From NCBI RefSeq assembly GCF_040655735.1, contig NZ_JBFAKK010000020.1, positions 1-64,000 of the forward strand: a DNA stretch of 64,000 nt, read 5' to 3'. The notes beneath the pieces were generated by a model that did no database searches, was not told the DNA's origin, and was given only the letters and a program-made list of their open reading frames with translations. The position numbers and the translations under genes are program-made. Source of the DNA: Phytomonospora sp040655735. Lineage in GTDB: Bacteria; Actinomycetota; Actinomycetes; Mycobacteriales; Micromonosporaceae. Positions 26,717 through 34,840 of this stretch are shown piece after piece; positions within the stretch are counted from its first letter, which is position 1; the number at the start of each line of letters is the position of its first letter.

Positions 26717-28127
26717 GCGTCGATTCTGTCGTCTCGCCCGGCTCGTCGCGGCGGCCGGGCAGGAAAGCGGCGGTCAGGATCCCCGTGACCACCGACCCGA
26801 CCGCGCACACCGCGAGGACCACCGCCATGCCGGTGACGAGGTCGCCCGTCGCGGCGGTCTCCAGGCGGGAGCCGGCGACGGTCGCCACCAGCCCGCCGAG
26901 GACCGCCACCCCTAGGGCGCTGCCGACCCCGCGCAGGGTCTGGTTGAGGCCCGAGCCGACGCCGGCGCTGGCGTCGGGGAGGGTGAGCAGGATGGCGGTC
27001 ATCGCCGGGACCATGGCCCCGCCGACGCCCGCGCCGGCCAGCGCCGTCCACGCGGCGATGAAGACGAGCGGACTGGCGGCGGTGGTGAGGGCGCCGAGCG
27101 CCAGGCCCGCCGCGAGCAGGCCCATGCCGATCGAGACGGCCGGGCGAAAACCGGTCCGGCGCAGCAGGACGGACCCGAGTTGCCCGCCGGCCAGCATGCC
27201 GAGGGCGAAGGGGAGCATGGCCGTGCCCGTCTCGACGCCGTCGAGGCCGCGCACGAGTCGCAGGTACTGCGGGAACACGAACAGCAGCCCGGCCAGAGCG
27301 AGGGAGACGTAGACGGCGGCTGCGGTCCCCCACAGGAAGTTGCGGTCGGCGAACAACCCGAAGTCGACCATGGGCCTGGCGGCGCGCACCTGCCCGCGCA
27401 CGAAGAGCGCGACGAGCGCGATCCCGGCCACGACGGGCGCGATGACGTGCGGGCTGAGCCGGCCGTGCGTCGGGATGGCGATCACGCCGTACATGAACGC
27501 GCCGAGGCCGAGCATGGCGACGGCGGTGGCCACGGGCGGGAAACCCGGCCGCTCGCGGTCGCCCGACTCCGGCAGCGTCACCGCGCACGCGATGAGAGCG
27601 AAGGCGACGACGGGGATGTTGACCAGCAGCACGGCGCCCCACCAGAAGTGGTCGAGCAGGAAGCCGCCGAGGACCGGTCCGAGCGGGAAACCCACCATGC
27701 CGGCCACCGACGCGAAGGCCATCGCCTTCGACAACTGCCCGCGCGGGAACACCGTCGGGAGGATCGACATGGTCAGCGGCAGGATGGCCGCGGCCCCGGC
27801 TCCCATGAGCGTGCGGGCGGCGATGAGCACGCCGGTGTCGGGGGCGTAGGCGCCCAGGACGGATCCGGCGGCGAAGAGGCCGAGGGCCCACAGGAGCACC
27901 TTCTTGCGGCCGAGGCGGTCGGCGAGCGCTCCGGCGGGGATGAACAGGGCGGCCATGACGATCGTGTAGGCGTTGAGGACCCACTGGAGACGGCCGGTGT
28001 CGGCGCCGAGTTCGCGGGCGAGGGTGGGCATGGAGACGTTGAGGACAGTGGTGTCGAGGTCGACGACGAGCGCGCAGAGCATGAGGGCGCTCAGCGCCCA
28101 CCAGCGCCGGGACGGGGGGACGGACAT
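26694..28127 (-). CDS. DHA2-type MFS drug exporter
   Basis: A 477-residue major facilitator with 14 predicted helices. The N-terminal LMLCALVVDLDTTVLNVSMP is DHA2 helix 1 with the conserved Asp, followed by LQWVLNAYTIVMAALFIPAG and motif A GALADRLGRKKVLL. Motif C occurs as VAGMVGFPLGPVLGGFL. This class exports drugs or metabolites by proton antiport. First gene of an operon with TetR. A short ribosome site, GGAG, precedes ATG 28127 and abuts the operator. Confidence 0.92.
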   Translation of the reverse strand: MSVPPSRRWWALSALMLCALVVDLDTTVLNVSMPTLARELGADTGRLQWVLNAYTIVMAALFIPAGALADRLGRKKVLLWALGLFAAGSVLGAYAPDTGVLIAARTLMGAGAAAILPLTMSILPTVFPRGQLSKAMAFASVAGMVGFPLGPVLGGFLLDHFWWGAVLLVNIPVVAFALIACAVTLPESGDRERPGFPPVATAVAMLGLGAFMYGVIAIPTHGRLSPHVIAPVVAGIALVALFVRGQVRAARPMVDFGLFADRNFLWGTAAAVYVSLALAGLLFVFPQYLRLVRGLDGVETGTAMLPFALGMLAGGQLGSVLLRRTGFRPAVSIGMGLLAAGLALGALTTAASPLVFIAAWTALAGAGVGGAMVPAMTAILLTLPDASAGVGSGLNQTLRGVGSALGVAVLGGLVATVAGSRLETAATGDLVTGMAVVLAVCAVGSVVTGILTAAFLPGRRDEPGETTESTHDLARTA

Positions 28128-28137
28128 GGCTCACTCC

Positions 28138-28179
28138 AAAAGTGGCAGTAACTCTTATTTGAGAGTAGCTTCCACTTTT
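28138..28179. promoter_or_regulatory. 42-bp dyad operator upstream of the MFS-TetR operon
   Basis: Two nested arm pairs share one centre: AAAAGTGG/CCACTTTT outside and ACTCT/AGAGT inside, separated by matched 5-bp spacers and a 5- to 6-bp centre. It begins 11 bp upstream of the MFS start and covers the expected promoter. It fits a TetR dimer pair; the downstream TetR is the prime candidate. Confidence 0.75.
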
Positions 28180-28305
28180 CTGCGGCCGTGATGCCCCCCG
28201 AATGTGTGACCCGCCGGACTCCTTTCCACCCCCGAGCGCAGCTCAGCGTCTCACCGGGCGAAAACGTGTCGCCCCCGTGCGGGTCCGATATGGCAGGCTG
28301 CGCGC

Positions 28306-29004
28306 ATGTCCACGAAACTCCCCCGCATCGACACCACGTGGATGTTCGACCTAGTTTCGGACGATCCGCGCCAGCGAGGTGTCGCCTTGGCCCGCAACGA
28401 CCTGGCCAACAACGCCTATCTCATCGCCGCCGACGCCTACGGCGACGTGTGGCGGACCATCTGGTCCCTACGCGACGACGGCGGGGACGTTCCCGCCCAC
28501 CTCGTCGCCCGCTGCGACCAGGTCGAGCGGGCCCTCACCGAGGCCACCGAAGGCACCCTCAACGGTCTGGCGGCGAAGTTCGCCGACTCCGTCGAGGAGG
28601 ACGACCACGAGTTCCTCGCCCCCTACGCCGCCATCTTCCTGACCCTTGAGAACCGCTACCCCGACACCTGGGAAGGCGAGGCTCCCGCGACGCCCCCATG
28701 GGGCCTCAAGAAACGCGTCCTGCGCCGCTTCGAGCGCCAGGGCGTTCCCGACAACTGCCGCGCCATGATCGCCGAGGCCGTCATGGACGCCGCCTTCCGG
28801 CTCCAGCGCCGCGAGGACCACCGCTACCCGCAACTGGCCAGACTCGTCGACTCACCGGCCCTGCGCGACGATCTGGCCGAGGCCGAGGAGACCGAGGACG
28901 TAGTCGTCGCCGCCCGCGCCGGCTACCTGCTCTGGACGCTGGAGAACCCCGCCGCACCGGTCGGCACGGCGAGCTGGCGCGACTGGCTCGTCTCAGGCCT
29001 CTAG
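28306..29004 (+). CDS. unrecognised 232-residue soluble protein
   Basis: A mostly helical acidic protein of 232 residues with no membrane segment or known motif. It has long charged helices (LARNDLANNAYLIAADAYGD, then RYPDTWEGEAPATPPWGLKK) and a C-terminal SWRDWLVSGL. Codon use matches its neighbours. It converges on the HEAT-repeat gene and the two stops overlap by 12 bp. I do not recognise the family. Confidence 0.6.
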   Translation: MSTKLPRIDTTWMFDLVSDDPRQRGVALARNDLANNAYLIAADAYGDVWRTIWSLRDDGGDVPAHLVARCDQVERALTEATEGTLNGLAAKFADSVEEDDHEFLAPYAAIFLTLENRYPDTWEGEAPATPPWGLKKRVLRRFERQGVPDNCRAMIAEAVMDAAFRLQRREDHRYPQLARLVDSPALRDDLAEAEETEDVVVAARAGYLLWTLENPAAPVGTASWRDWLVSGL

Positions 29005-30669
29005 GATCCGCACCGCCGCGCGGCGCCACGCGTCATCGTCGACGAAGCGCCGCCACCCACCGCCGTCGCTGAGCCTGCGCTCCTCGCCGAGAACCCGGCG
29101 AGCCTCGGGCGCGGCCTCGCCCGCGCCCATCTCCGCGAGCCGGCTCAGCGCCTCCCGCCCGACCGTCAGCCCATACCGGCCGTCGTCCAGGACCTCCGCC
29201 ACCACGCCGCGCAACACCCGCGTGGCCTCGGCGCTCTCGCCGGTGGACCGCCACAAGCGGACCGCCGCGCGCGTCCTGGTCCACGGATCCTCGTCGGTCA
29301 GGTCGGCCGTCTCGGGTGCCGAGACCTCCGAGGGCGCGATCGCGTCGAGCGCCTGACGGGCGACCGTCCCCGTCTCGGTCTCCAGCAGCGCCTTGACCTC
29401 GGGCCCGGCCTCGGCGGCCAGGACGCCCCAGCTCTTGAGCGTGGCGAGGTAGTCGAAGCGGGCGTCGCGACCGCCGTCGGCAAGCCTCGCCCGCACGGCC
29501 GGCAGGAGCGTGGGCACGTGTTCGGCGCCGACCTGTTCGAGCATCTCCCCGATCGAGGGCAGCCACGATATGTGCGTGGCGGGGCTGTAGGACCGGCTGT
29601 GGCGGTCGCCGTCGGCCACAAGCTCGCGCAGCACCGGAACACAGCGGGCGTCACCCGTGCGGACCAGCGCCCACAAGGCCGCGTCGCCCACCGTCGCCAC
29701 CACATACCGGCCGTGAAGGGTGTCGTCGTCGAGCATCGCCGCGAAGCGGTCGGGATAGGGCGCGGCGAGCGCCGCGAGCAGTTGCAGCGCGTGGAAGCGA
29801 GTCTCCGGGTCGTCGAGAAGCGCGGCGATCGGCGGGACCAACCGCTCCTCACAGTCACGTCCTTCGGCGAGGACCCGCGTGGCGAGTCGCACGGCCGCCA
29901 GGCGCCGCTCGGCCTCGGCATGCCCGGCGAGCATGGTGACGACGGCGACGTAGTCGGTCGAGGTGAGCGCCTTCGAGTCGCCGCCGTGGACCGGCCGGAA
30001 CACGTCCCAGTCGGTCGTCTCCCGCAGCGCGGTCAGCACCGCGCCGAGTTCCGCCGCGTCGACGGTGGTCCCGTCAAGGGCGTGCGCCCTGAGCATCGCG
30101 TCGATCGCGACCGATGGGTCGGCGTGGTCACCCAGGACCCGGATCCCGTCGCGGTCGCCGAGGTCTTCCAGCGCCTTGAGGATGTCGGCGCGCACGATCG
30201 CCACCGGCTCGCGACCGAAACGCGTCCGCAGGGCCGCGACGGCCTCCGCCGGCTGGTGTCGCGACGCGCCCAGCGCCGATGTGACCTCGCGGCGCACGTT
30301 CTCGTCGGGGTCGTCGATCAGCCGCCGCACGCGCGGGAATACCGTCGCCCATGCCTCGGGCCAGCCGGCGTCGACCCACTCCGGGGTCGCCTCGGCCGCC
30401 GTGCACGCCAGCCGGGCGATCAGCTCGACGTGTTCGGTCCGGTCGGCCGCGATCGGCGACTCGATGAGGTCGAGCAGGAACGGCAGCGCCGCGGTCGCCG
30501 CGGAGCACACCCAGCCGCCCTGGTGGTGGAGCTGGTTGTAGAGCCCGTCGTTGGAGTCGAAGGCGACCTCGTCCCGCGCGGCCGTCCGCAGCAGTCCGGG
30601 GATGTTCTCCGCACTGCCGTAGTTGTGTTCGAGCGATCGCCAGTCGATGTCGTCGAGCCCGTTCAGCAT
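28993..30669 (-). CDS. HEAT-repeat protein
   Basis: A 558-residue protein built from HEAT-like helical repeats, for example FPRVRRLIDDPDENVRREVT, IPAL-like PPIAALLDDPETRFHALQLL and EDPWTRTRAAVRLWR near the C-terminus. The N-terminal DDIDWRSLEHNYGSAENIPG followed by YNQLHHQGGWVCSAATAALP is seen in many actinobacterial proteins of this sort. It is presumably a protein-binding scaffold with an unknown partner. Its ATG overlaps the end of the upstream YdcZ-type transporter gene, so the two are one operon. Confidence 0.8.
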   Translation of the reverse strand: MLNGLDDIDWRSLEHNYGSAENIPGLLRTAARDEVAFDSNDGLYNQLHHQGGWVCSAATAALPFLLDLIESPIAADRTEHVELIARLACTAAEATPEWVDAGWPEAWATVFPRVRRLIDDPDENVRREVTSALGASRHQPAEAVAALRTRFGREPVAIVRADILKALEDLGDRDGIRVLGDHADPSVAIDAMLRAHALDGTTVDAAELGAVLTALRETTDWDVFRPVHGGDSKALTSTDYVAVVTMLAGHAEAERRLAAVRLATRVLAEGRDCEERLVPPIAALLDDPETRFHALQLLAALAAPYPDRFAAMLDDDTLHGRYVVATVGDAALWALVRTGDARCVPVLRELVADGDRHSRSYSPATHISWLPSIGEMLEQVGAEHVPTLLPAVRARLADGGRDARFDYLATLKSWGVLAAEAGPEVKALLETETGTVARQALDAIAPSEVSAPETADLTDEDPWTRTRAAVRLWRSTGESAEATRVLRGVVAEVLDDGRYGLTVGREALSRLAEMGAGEAAPEARRVLGEERRLSDGGGWRRFVDDDAWRRAAVRILEA

Positions 30670-31601
30670 GGCCCCGACCCTAATCGCCCGCGTGAGGCCA
30701 CCGCGACTCCCGCGAGCGCGATGCCCGCGCCCGCCACCGTCGCGGCCGTCACCGCCGGACCGAGCGCCAGGTCGAGGACGATCGCCCCGCCGAGCTGCCC
30801 GCTGATCGTGCACAACCCCAGCACGAGCACCCCGAGGTGCCGTACCGCCAGTACCGCGATCGCGATGAACCCGATCCCCACCACGCCACCGGTGTAGAGC
30901 AGCGGGTTTCCCGGCCAGTGCGAGGGCAACCCGGCGCCGGCGGCGTGCACCGCGAGGGCCACCAGGAGAACGGCCGTCCCGGTCACGAAGTTGAACAAGG
31001 TCGCCGCATACCCCGACGAGGCCGCCCGCACGTGCCCGTTGACCCCCTGTTGCCAGCTCACGCAAACGCCCGAGACCAGCGGAAGCACCAGCAGCCACAC
31101 GGGGAAACCCGTGTCGGCCCGCCCTGCCAGCGAGACCGCGGCCGCCGCGAGCACCAGCACCGCACCCGCCGCGCGCGCGGTGGTCACCGGCCGCCGACCT
31201 GACGGCGAGAGCCCCACCGCGTCGAAGGACATCCCCCCGGCGACCTGTCCCGCGACGACCGCGATCGTGAACAGCGCCACCCCGGTCACCGAGGCGGCCA
31301 CCGACTGCGACAGCACCAGGAACGCACCACCGAAACCCCCGAGGGCCTGCCACGGCCGCAGCGAACCCGCGCGGACCGCCCGGACGACCATGGCGGCGCT
31401 CGCCCGTGCTTTCGCGGAGAAGGGCAGCAGCGCGGCCAGCAGCACCAGGCCGGACCCGAAGGACCACACGGCGGCGGCGTAACCGTCGCCGATGGCGGCG
31501 CCGAGCTGCCCGTTGACGCGCACCTGCGTCACGATCATGAAGCCGGAGCAGACGGCGAGGGCCGCCCACGACAGGGTGGCGGTGCGGGTGCTGCGGTTCA
31601 T
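30663..31601 (-). CDS. DMT-superfamily transporter (YdcZ/DUF606 type)
   Basis: A 312-residue integral membrane protein with ten predicted helices in two similar halves, each starting with an NGxLGA-type loop (VRVNGQLGAAIGDGYAAA, and VNGHVRAASSGYAATLFNF). This is the YdcZ/DUF606 branch of the drug/metabolite transporters; substrates are unknown. First gene of an operon with the HEAT-repeat protein (7-bp overlap). Confidence 0.85.
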   Translation of the reverse strand: MNRSTRTATLSWAALAVCSGFMIVTQVRVNGQLGAAIGDGYAAAVWSFGSGLVLLAALLPFSAKARASAAMVVRAVRAGSLRPWQALGGFGGAFLVLSQSVAASVTGVALFTIAVVAGQVAGGMSFDAVGLSPSGRRPVTTARAAGAVLVLAAAAVSLAGRADTGFPVWLLVLPLVSGVCVSWQQGVNGHVRAASSGYAATLFNFVTGTAVLLVALAVHAAGAGLPSHWPGNPLLYTGGVVGIGFIAIAVLAVRHLGVLVLGLCTISGQLGGAIVLDLALGPAVTAATVAGAGIALAGVAVASRGRLGSGPC

Positions 31602-32542
31602 GCGCGGCCTTTCTGCGGAGGGTCGCGCAACATTCTCGGCGACGGAATGTCGAGGACCGCGAGGCGGCGCCGACCAGTCGGTGAGAGGCTTCCGCGAGTG
31701 GGGCCGCGAACACGAGGAGCGAGACGATGAAGTACCTGTTGATCATGCACATGAACCCGGCCGTGTGGGAAGGGCTCACGGTGGCGCAGCGCGAGTCGGT
31801 GCAGAACGGCCACGGCGCGTTCATCGACACGATCCGCGCGTCCGGCGAGATGATCAGCACGACGGCGCTGGCCGACCCGTCGACGGCGGCGGTCGTACGG
31901 GTCCGCGACGGCGTGAAGGTTGTCACCGACGGGCCTTACGTGGAGTCGAAGGAGTTCCTGGGCGGCTACTACCTCGTCGAGGTCGACAGCCGCGAGCGCG
32001 CGTACGAGCTGGCCGCCATGATCCCCGACGCCGGAGTCGAGGGCCTCGGGATCCAGGTCAGCGAGGTCGTGTTCCACGGCGGCTCCGAGGGCTGACGGCC
32101 GACGCGCAAGGGCCGCGTCGCCGACGCGGCCCTTGCGACCTAAGTCCTGTGCGGCGGGGTCCATCCACACCACTTCCCACTGGTGGCCGTCGACGTCGGC
32201 GAAGGCCCGTCCGTACATCACGCCCCGGTCGTCGGCCGGCCGCGTCTCCTCGCCGCCGGCGGCGAGGGCGGCGTCGGTGAGGCGGTCGACCTCCTCGCGG
32301 GTGTCGAGGCCGAGCGCGACGATCACCTCGGTGGTCGCGGTGGCGTCGGCGACGGCCTTGGGCGTGAAGGTCTGGAAGTAGGGCTCGACGAGCAGCATCG
32401 CGAAGATGTGGTCGCTGATGACCATGCAGGTGGCGTTCTCGTCGGTGAACTGGGCGTTGAAGGTGAAGCCGGTCCTGGTGAAGAACTCGACGGAGCGGTC
32501 GAGGTCGGTGACGGGCAGGTTGACGAAGATCTTCGCGGACAT
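31598..32542 (-). CDS. VOC (glyoxalase-like) protein, frame open past its normal end
   Basis: From ATG 32542 the first ~135 residues are a complete VOC/glyoxalase-like fold: KIFVNLPVTDLDRSVEFFTR, FTFNAQFTDENATCMVISD, and the end ADVDGHQWEVVWMDPAA. Family members stop right there. Here the reading frame passes a TTA codon (a TAG is one base out of frame at 32140-32142), runs through the terminator hairpin and continues antisense to the whole YCII gene until 31598. The 179-residue extension is Arg-rich and unlike any protein. A one-base shift or lost stop at the C-terminus is the simplest explanation. Confidence 0.6.
   Translation of the reverse strand: MSAKIFVNLPVTDLDRSVEFFTRTGFTFNAQFTDENATCMVISDHIFAMLLVEPYFQTFTPKAVADATATTEVIVALGLDTREEVDRLTDAALAAGGEETRPADDRGVMYGRAFADVDGHQWEVVWMDPAAQDLGRKGRVGDAALARRPSALGAAVEHDLADLDPEALDSGVGDHGGQLVRALAAVDLDEVVAAQELLRLHVRPVGDNLHAVADPYDRRRRRVGQRRRADHLAGRADRVDERAVAVLHRLALRHREPFPHGRVHVHDQQVLHRLAPRVRGPTRGSLSPTGRRRLAVLDIPSPRMLRDPPQKGRA
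31630..31650. promoter_or_regulatory. dyad upstream of the YCII gene
   Basis: ACATTC and GAATGT arms separated by 9 bp, between the divergent YdcZ-type transporter (start 31601) and YCII (start 31727) genes. Possible operator; no regulator is adjacent. Confidence 0.3.
31727..32095 (+). CDS. YCII-related (DGPF) protein
   Basis: A 122-residue YCII-domain protein (MKYLLIMHMNPAVWEGL, then VVTDGPYVESKEFLGGYYLVE). It carries the DGP(F/Y) motif at about residue 66. ATG 31727 follows GAGGAG. Such proteins normally pair with an ECF42 factor; no ECF42 gene is beside it, but one is at 5155-6393. It converges on the VOC gene. Confidence 0.85.
   Translation: MKYLLIMHMNPAVWEGLTVAQRESVQNGHGAFIDTIRASGEMISTTALADPSTAAVVRVRDGVKVVTDGPYVESKEFLGGYYLVEVDSRERAYELAAMIPDAGVEGLGIQVSEVVFHGGSEG
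32105..32137. terminator. bidirectional terminator between YCII and VOC genes
   Basis: A perfect 15-bp stem (CGCAAGGGCCGCGTC left arm) with a GCC loop, placed 9 bp after the YCII stop. The VOC reading frame lacks a stop before it. Confidence 0.85.
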
Positions 32543-32670
32543 GGTGTGCGCCCCCTCGCGACGTTTCAGGTGTCGTTCTTGCTGCGTACCAGGACCGCGG
32601 CGGCGGGGAGGCGGCTTGCCGGAACCCGTCGTGCTCACTCCGGGGCTCACGCCTGCTCGGCCGAACAGGC

Positions 32671-32704
32671 CGCCCGCCCCTCCCATGCATGGGAGGGGCG
32701 GGCG
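32671..32704. terminator. 34-bp palindrome, terminator of the ribosomal protection gene
   Basis: A perfect palindrome of two 17-bp arms (CGCCCGCCCCTCCCATG left) with no spacer, 7 bp beyond the GTPase gene's stop. As RNA it folds into a long GC-rich stem with a small loop formed from its centre. Confidence 0.8.
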
Positions 32705-32710
32705 CAGCCC

Positions 32711-34639
32711 TCACCCCAACCCGGCCGGCTCGTCCGACCGGAGCACCCCTTCGCGCCGGGGCGGCTCGCCCCACACGCGGCGGTACCCGTCCAGCGTCGA
32801 GGTGAACACCGCCTCGCCCTGGCTGAGGCCGGGCAGGCGGCGCTCGAACCCGTGGACCGCCCCGGCCGCGATCGTCCCGGCGAGGTGGCACACGCCCTCG
32901 CGGGTCTCCTGGGCGCGCAGTTCGGCGCCGGCGTCGGTCAGGGCGATCAGGATTCCCGGTGCCGAGGCCTCGGGCGTCTCCAGCTCGAAGCGGTGCACCG
33001 GCGCGCACACATGGGTTCCCGCGCGCCGCAGGGCCTCCCGCGTGAGCAGCTCGGCCATCGCGCGAAACTGCCCGGCGGTCTTCCCGGTGACGTAGCCGCC
33101 GTCGGTCAGCGTCACCACGCAGTCGGTGACCCGCCAGCCGAAGTGGCCTTCGCGAAGCGTCTGCCGGACGGTCTCCTCGACGGCCGTGAGATACCCGAGC
33201 AGGAAGTTGCCGCGCTGGGCGGTGATCTGGTAGTCGACGCCGCTTCCCGGCGGGCCGGGCTCGATCCGCAGCGCCAGATGGATCGAGGGCGTCTCCGAGG
33301 CGCCGAGGTCGCGGTGGGCCGCACCGGTCCGCACGGGCCGCTCGACGTGGACGGTCCGCGTCTCGGCGAAGGCGACCTCCAGCCCGAAGCGCTCGGCGAG
33401 CATCGAGGCGATGACCTCCTTCTGCACCTCGCCGTAGAGGCTCACGGTGATGTCGGTGTCGCCCCGGACGTTGATGAAGGGGTCGCGCTCGGCGAGGTCG
33501 CGCAGGGCCGCGAAGAGCTTCGCGCGCTCGTGCGGCACGGCCGGCGCCACCACCGTCTCCAGTGTCGGCGGTGCGAACAGGCCGCGCGGCGGAAGCTCCT
33601 CGGGCGAGCCGATCGCGTCGCCGATCAGCGCGTCGCGCAACCCCCACACCTTGGCTATCCCGCCGGCCTCGACCTCGCCGGGCCGGGTGGCGGCACCGTC
33701 GGTGAACACGTGCACGGCCGTGACCTTTGCCTCGTGGACGCTCACGTGCCCGTCGGTGTCGGCGCGGTACAGGCTCAGCCTGGCCGGGGCCCGCAGGGCG
33801 CCTTCGCGCAGCCGCACGTAGGAGATCTTCTCCCCGACCGGACCGCGTTCGATTTTGAACACCGAGCCGCGCGCCCGCGTCCCGTTCGGCTGCCGGTAGG
33901 GCAGGTAGCGGCGGATCCCGTCGATGAGCGCGTCGACGCCCTCGCCGGTGACCGCCGACCCGAAGAACACCGGGTGCACCAGCGCCCGCCGTGAACTCCG
34001 TGCCAGGGCCGCCCGACGTGCGCCGGGCCGCGTCGGCCGGGACTCGACGTAGGCCGACAGCAGCGTCTCGTCGCTGCCGGACAGGGCGTCGGCGAGCTCG
34101 GCGAACAGCTCGGGTTCGGCGAAGGACCGGGGGAGCGCACGCGCCTCGCGGGTACCGGCGCCGTCCACGGTGGACAGTGCGACGAGTTCGACGCCGAGCT
34201 TGCCCCGCAGCTCGTCGAGGAGGTCGCCGTAGCGAGCTCCGCGCCGGTCGATCTTGTTGACGAACACGAGCGTCGGGATCCCCAGCCGTTTCAGGGTGCG
34301 CATGAGCACCCTGGTCTGGGCCTGGACGCCTTCGACGGCCGAGACGACGAGGACGGCCCCGTCGAGGGCGTGCATCGCCCGCGCCACCTCCGCGATGAAG
34401 TCGGAGTGGCCGGGCGTGTCGATGAGGTTGACCTTGAGGTCGGCGATCCGGAAGGACACCACGGCGGACTGGATGGTGATGCCCCGGCGCCGTTCGAGCG
34501 CGAGCGAGTCGGTCTGGGTGTCGCCGTCGTCGACGCTGCCGACGTGGTCGATGACCCCCGTCGTGTGCAGCAGCCTCTCGGTGAGGCTGGTCTTACCGGC
34601 GTCTACGTGCGCGACGATCCCGATGTTGAGCTGCTTCAT
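32711..34639 (-). CDS. Tet(M)/Otr(A)-like ribosomal protection GTPase
   Basis: A 642-residue EF-G paralogue. The G-domain motifs are intact: G1 AHVDAGKTSL (residues 10-19), G2 RRGITIQ, G3 DTPGHSDF (about 74) and G4 NKIDRRG (about 128). The length and domain order (G, II, III, IV, V) match tetracycline ribosomal protection proteins, which use GTP to dislodge the drug from the 30S A site. Actinomycete chromosomes often carry such genes; whether this one gives tetracycline resistance is inference. It has its own promoter, a 100-nt leader and an overlapping upstream ORF, and its own ribosome site is weak (GAGGA, 12 nt from ATG). Confidence 0.9.
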   Translation of the reverse strand: MKQLNIGIVAHVDAGKTSLTERLLHTTGVIDHVGSVDDGDTQTDSLALERRRGITIQSAVVSFRIADLKVNLIDTPGHSDFIAEVARAMHALDGAVLVVSAVEGVQAQTRVLMRTLKRLGIPTLVFVNKIDRRGARYGDLLDELRGKLGVELVALSTVDGAGTREARALPRSFAEPELFAELADALSGSDETLLSAYVESRPTRPGARRAALARSSRRALVHPVFFGSAVTGEGVDALIDGIRRYLPYRQPNGTRARGSVFKIERGPVGEKISYVRLREGALRAPARLSLYRADTDGHVSVHEAKVTAVHVFTDGAATRPGEVEAGGIAKVWGLRDALIGDAIGSPEELPPRGLFAPPTLETVVAPAVPHERAKLFAALRDLAERDPFINVRGDTDITVSLYGEVQKEVIASMLAERFGLEVAFAETRTVHVERPVRTGAAHRDLGASETPSIHLALRIEPGPPGSGVDYQITAQRGNFLLGYLTAVEETVRQTLREGHFGWRVTDCVVTLTDGGYVTGKTAGQFRAMAELLTREALRRAGTHVCAPVHRFELETPEASAPGILIALTDAGAELRAQETREGVCHLAGTIAAGAVHGFERRLPGLSQGEAVFTSTLDGYRRVWGEPPRREGVLRSDEPAGLG

Positions 34640-34706
34640 ATGGCGTTGTGGTCCTCGGTACGACGATGGACTGGGATGCGTGGGTGCCAGTCATCTGTCG
34701 CCGCAT
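34593..34706 (-). CDS. 37-codon upstream ORF overlapping the ribosomal protection gene
   Basis: On the minus strand, ATG at 34706 follows GGGAGA by 6 nt, a better ribosome site than that of the GTPase gene. The ORF runs through the rest of the leader and 47 nt into the GTPase gene in another frame, ending with RDRRARRRR and TAA. It begins about 35 nt after the predicted transcription start. The location and Arg-rich end suggest a regulatory leader peptide; this is inference. Confidence 0.45.
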   Translation of the reverse strand: MRRQMTGTHASQSIVVPRTTTPYEAAQHRDRRARRRR

Positions 34707-34747
34707 CGCCGTCTCCCGTCGTCGCCTTCCAAGGACCAGTGCCGCCG

Positions 34748-34776
34748 ACGCTAGGACAGCGCGCCGGTAAGCGCAA
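34748..34776 (-). promoter_or_regulatory. promoter of the ribosomal protection gene
   Basis: Minus-strand TTGCGC (34771-34776), 17-bp spacer and TAGCGT (34748-34753): an actinobacterial housekeeping promoter. The start site is expected near 34741, giving a leader of about 100 nt before ATG 34639. Confidence 0.65.
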
Positions 34777-34804
34777 GCGGTTTACCTGCACACCGTTCAC
34801 GCAG

Positions 34805-34830
34805 GTGGGGCGGCCCGCAGGCCGCCCCAC
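34805..34830. terminator. terminator after the MDR reductase gene
   Basis: An 11-bp perfect stem (GTGGGGCGGCC left arm) with a CGCA loop, 11 bp beyond the stop codon of the reductase gene. Confidence 0.8.
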
Positions 34831-34840
34831 TCCCTGCCGG

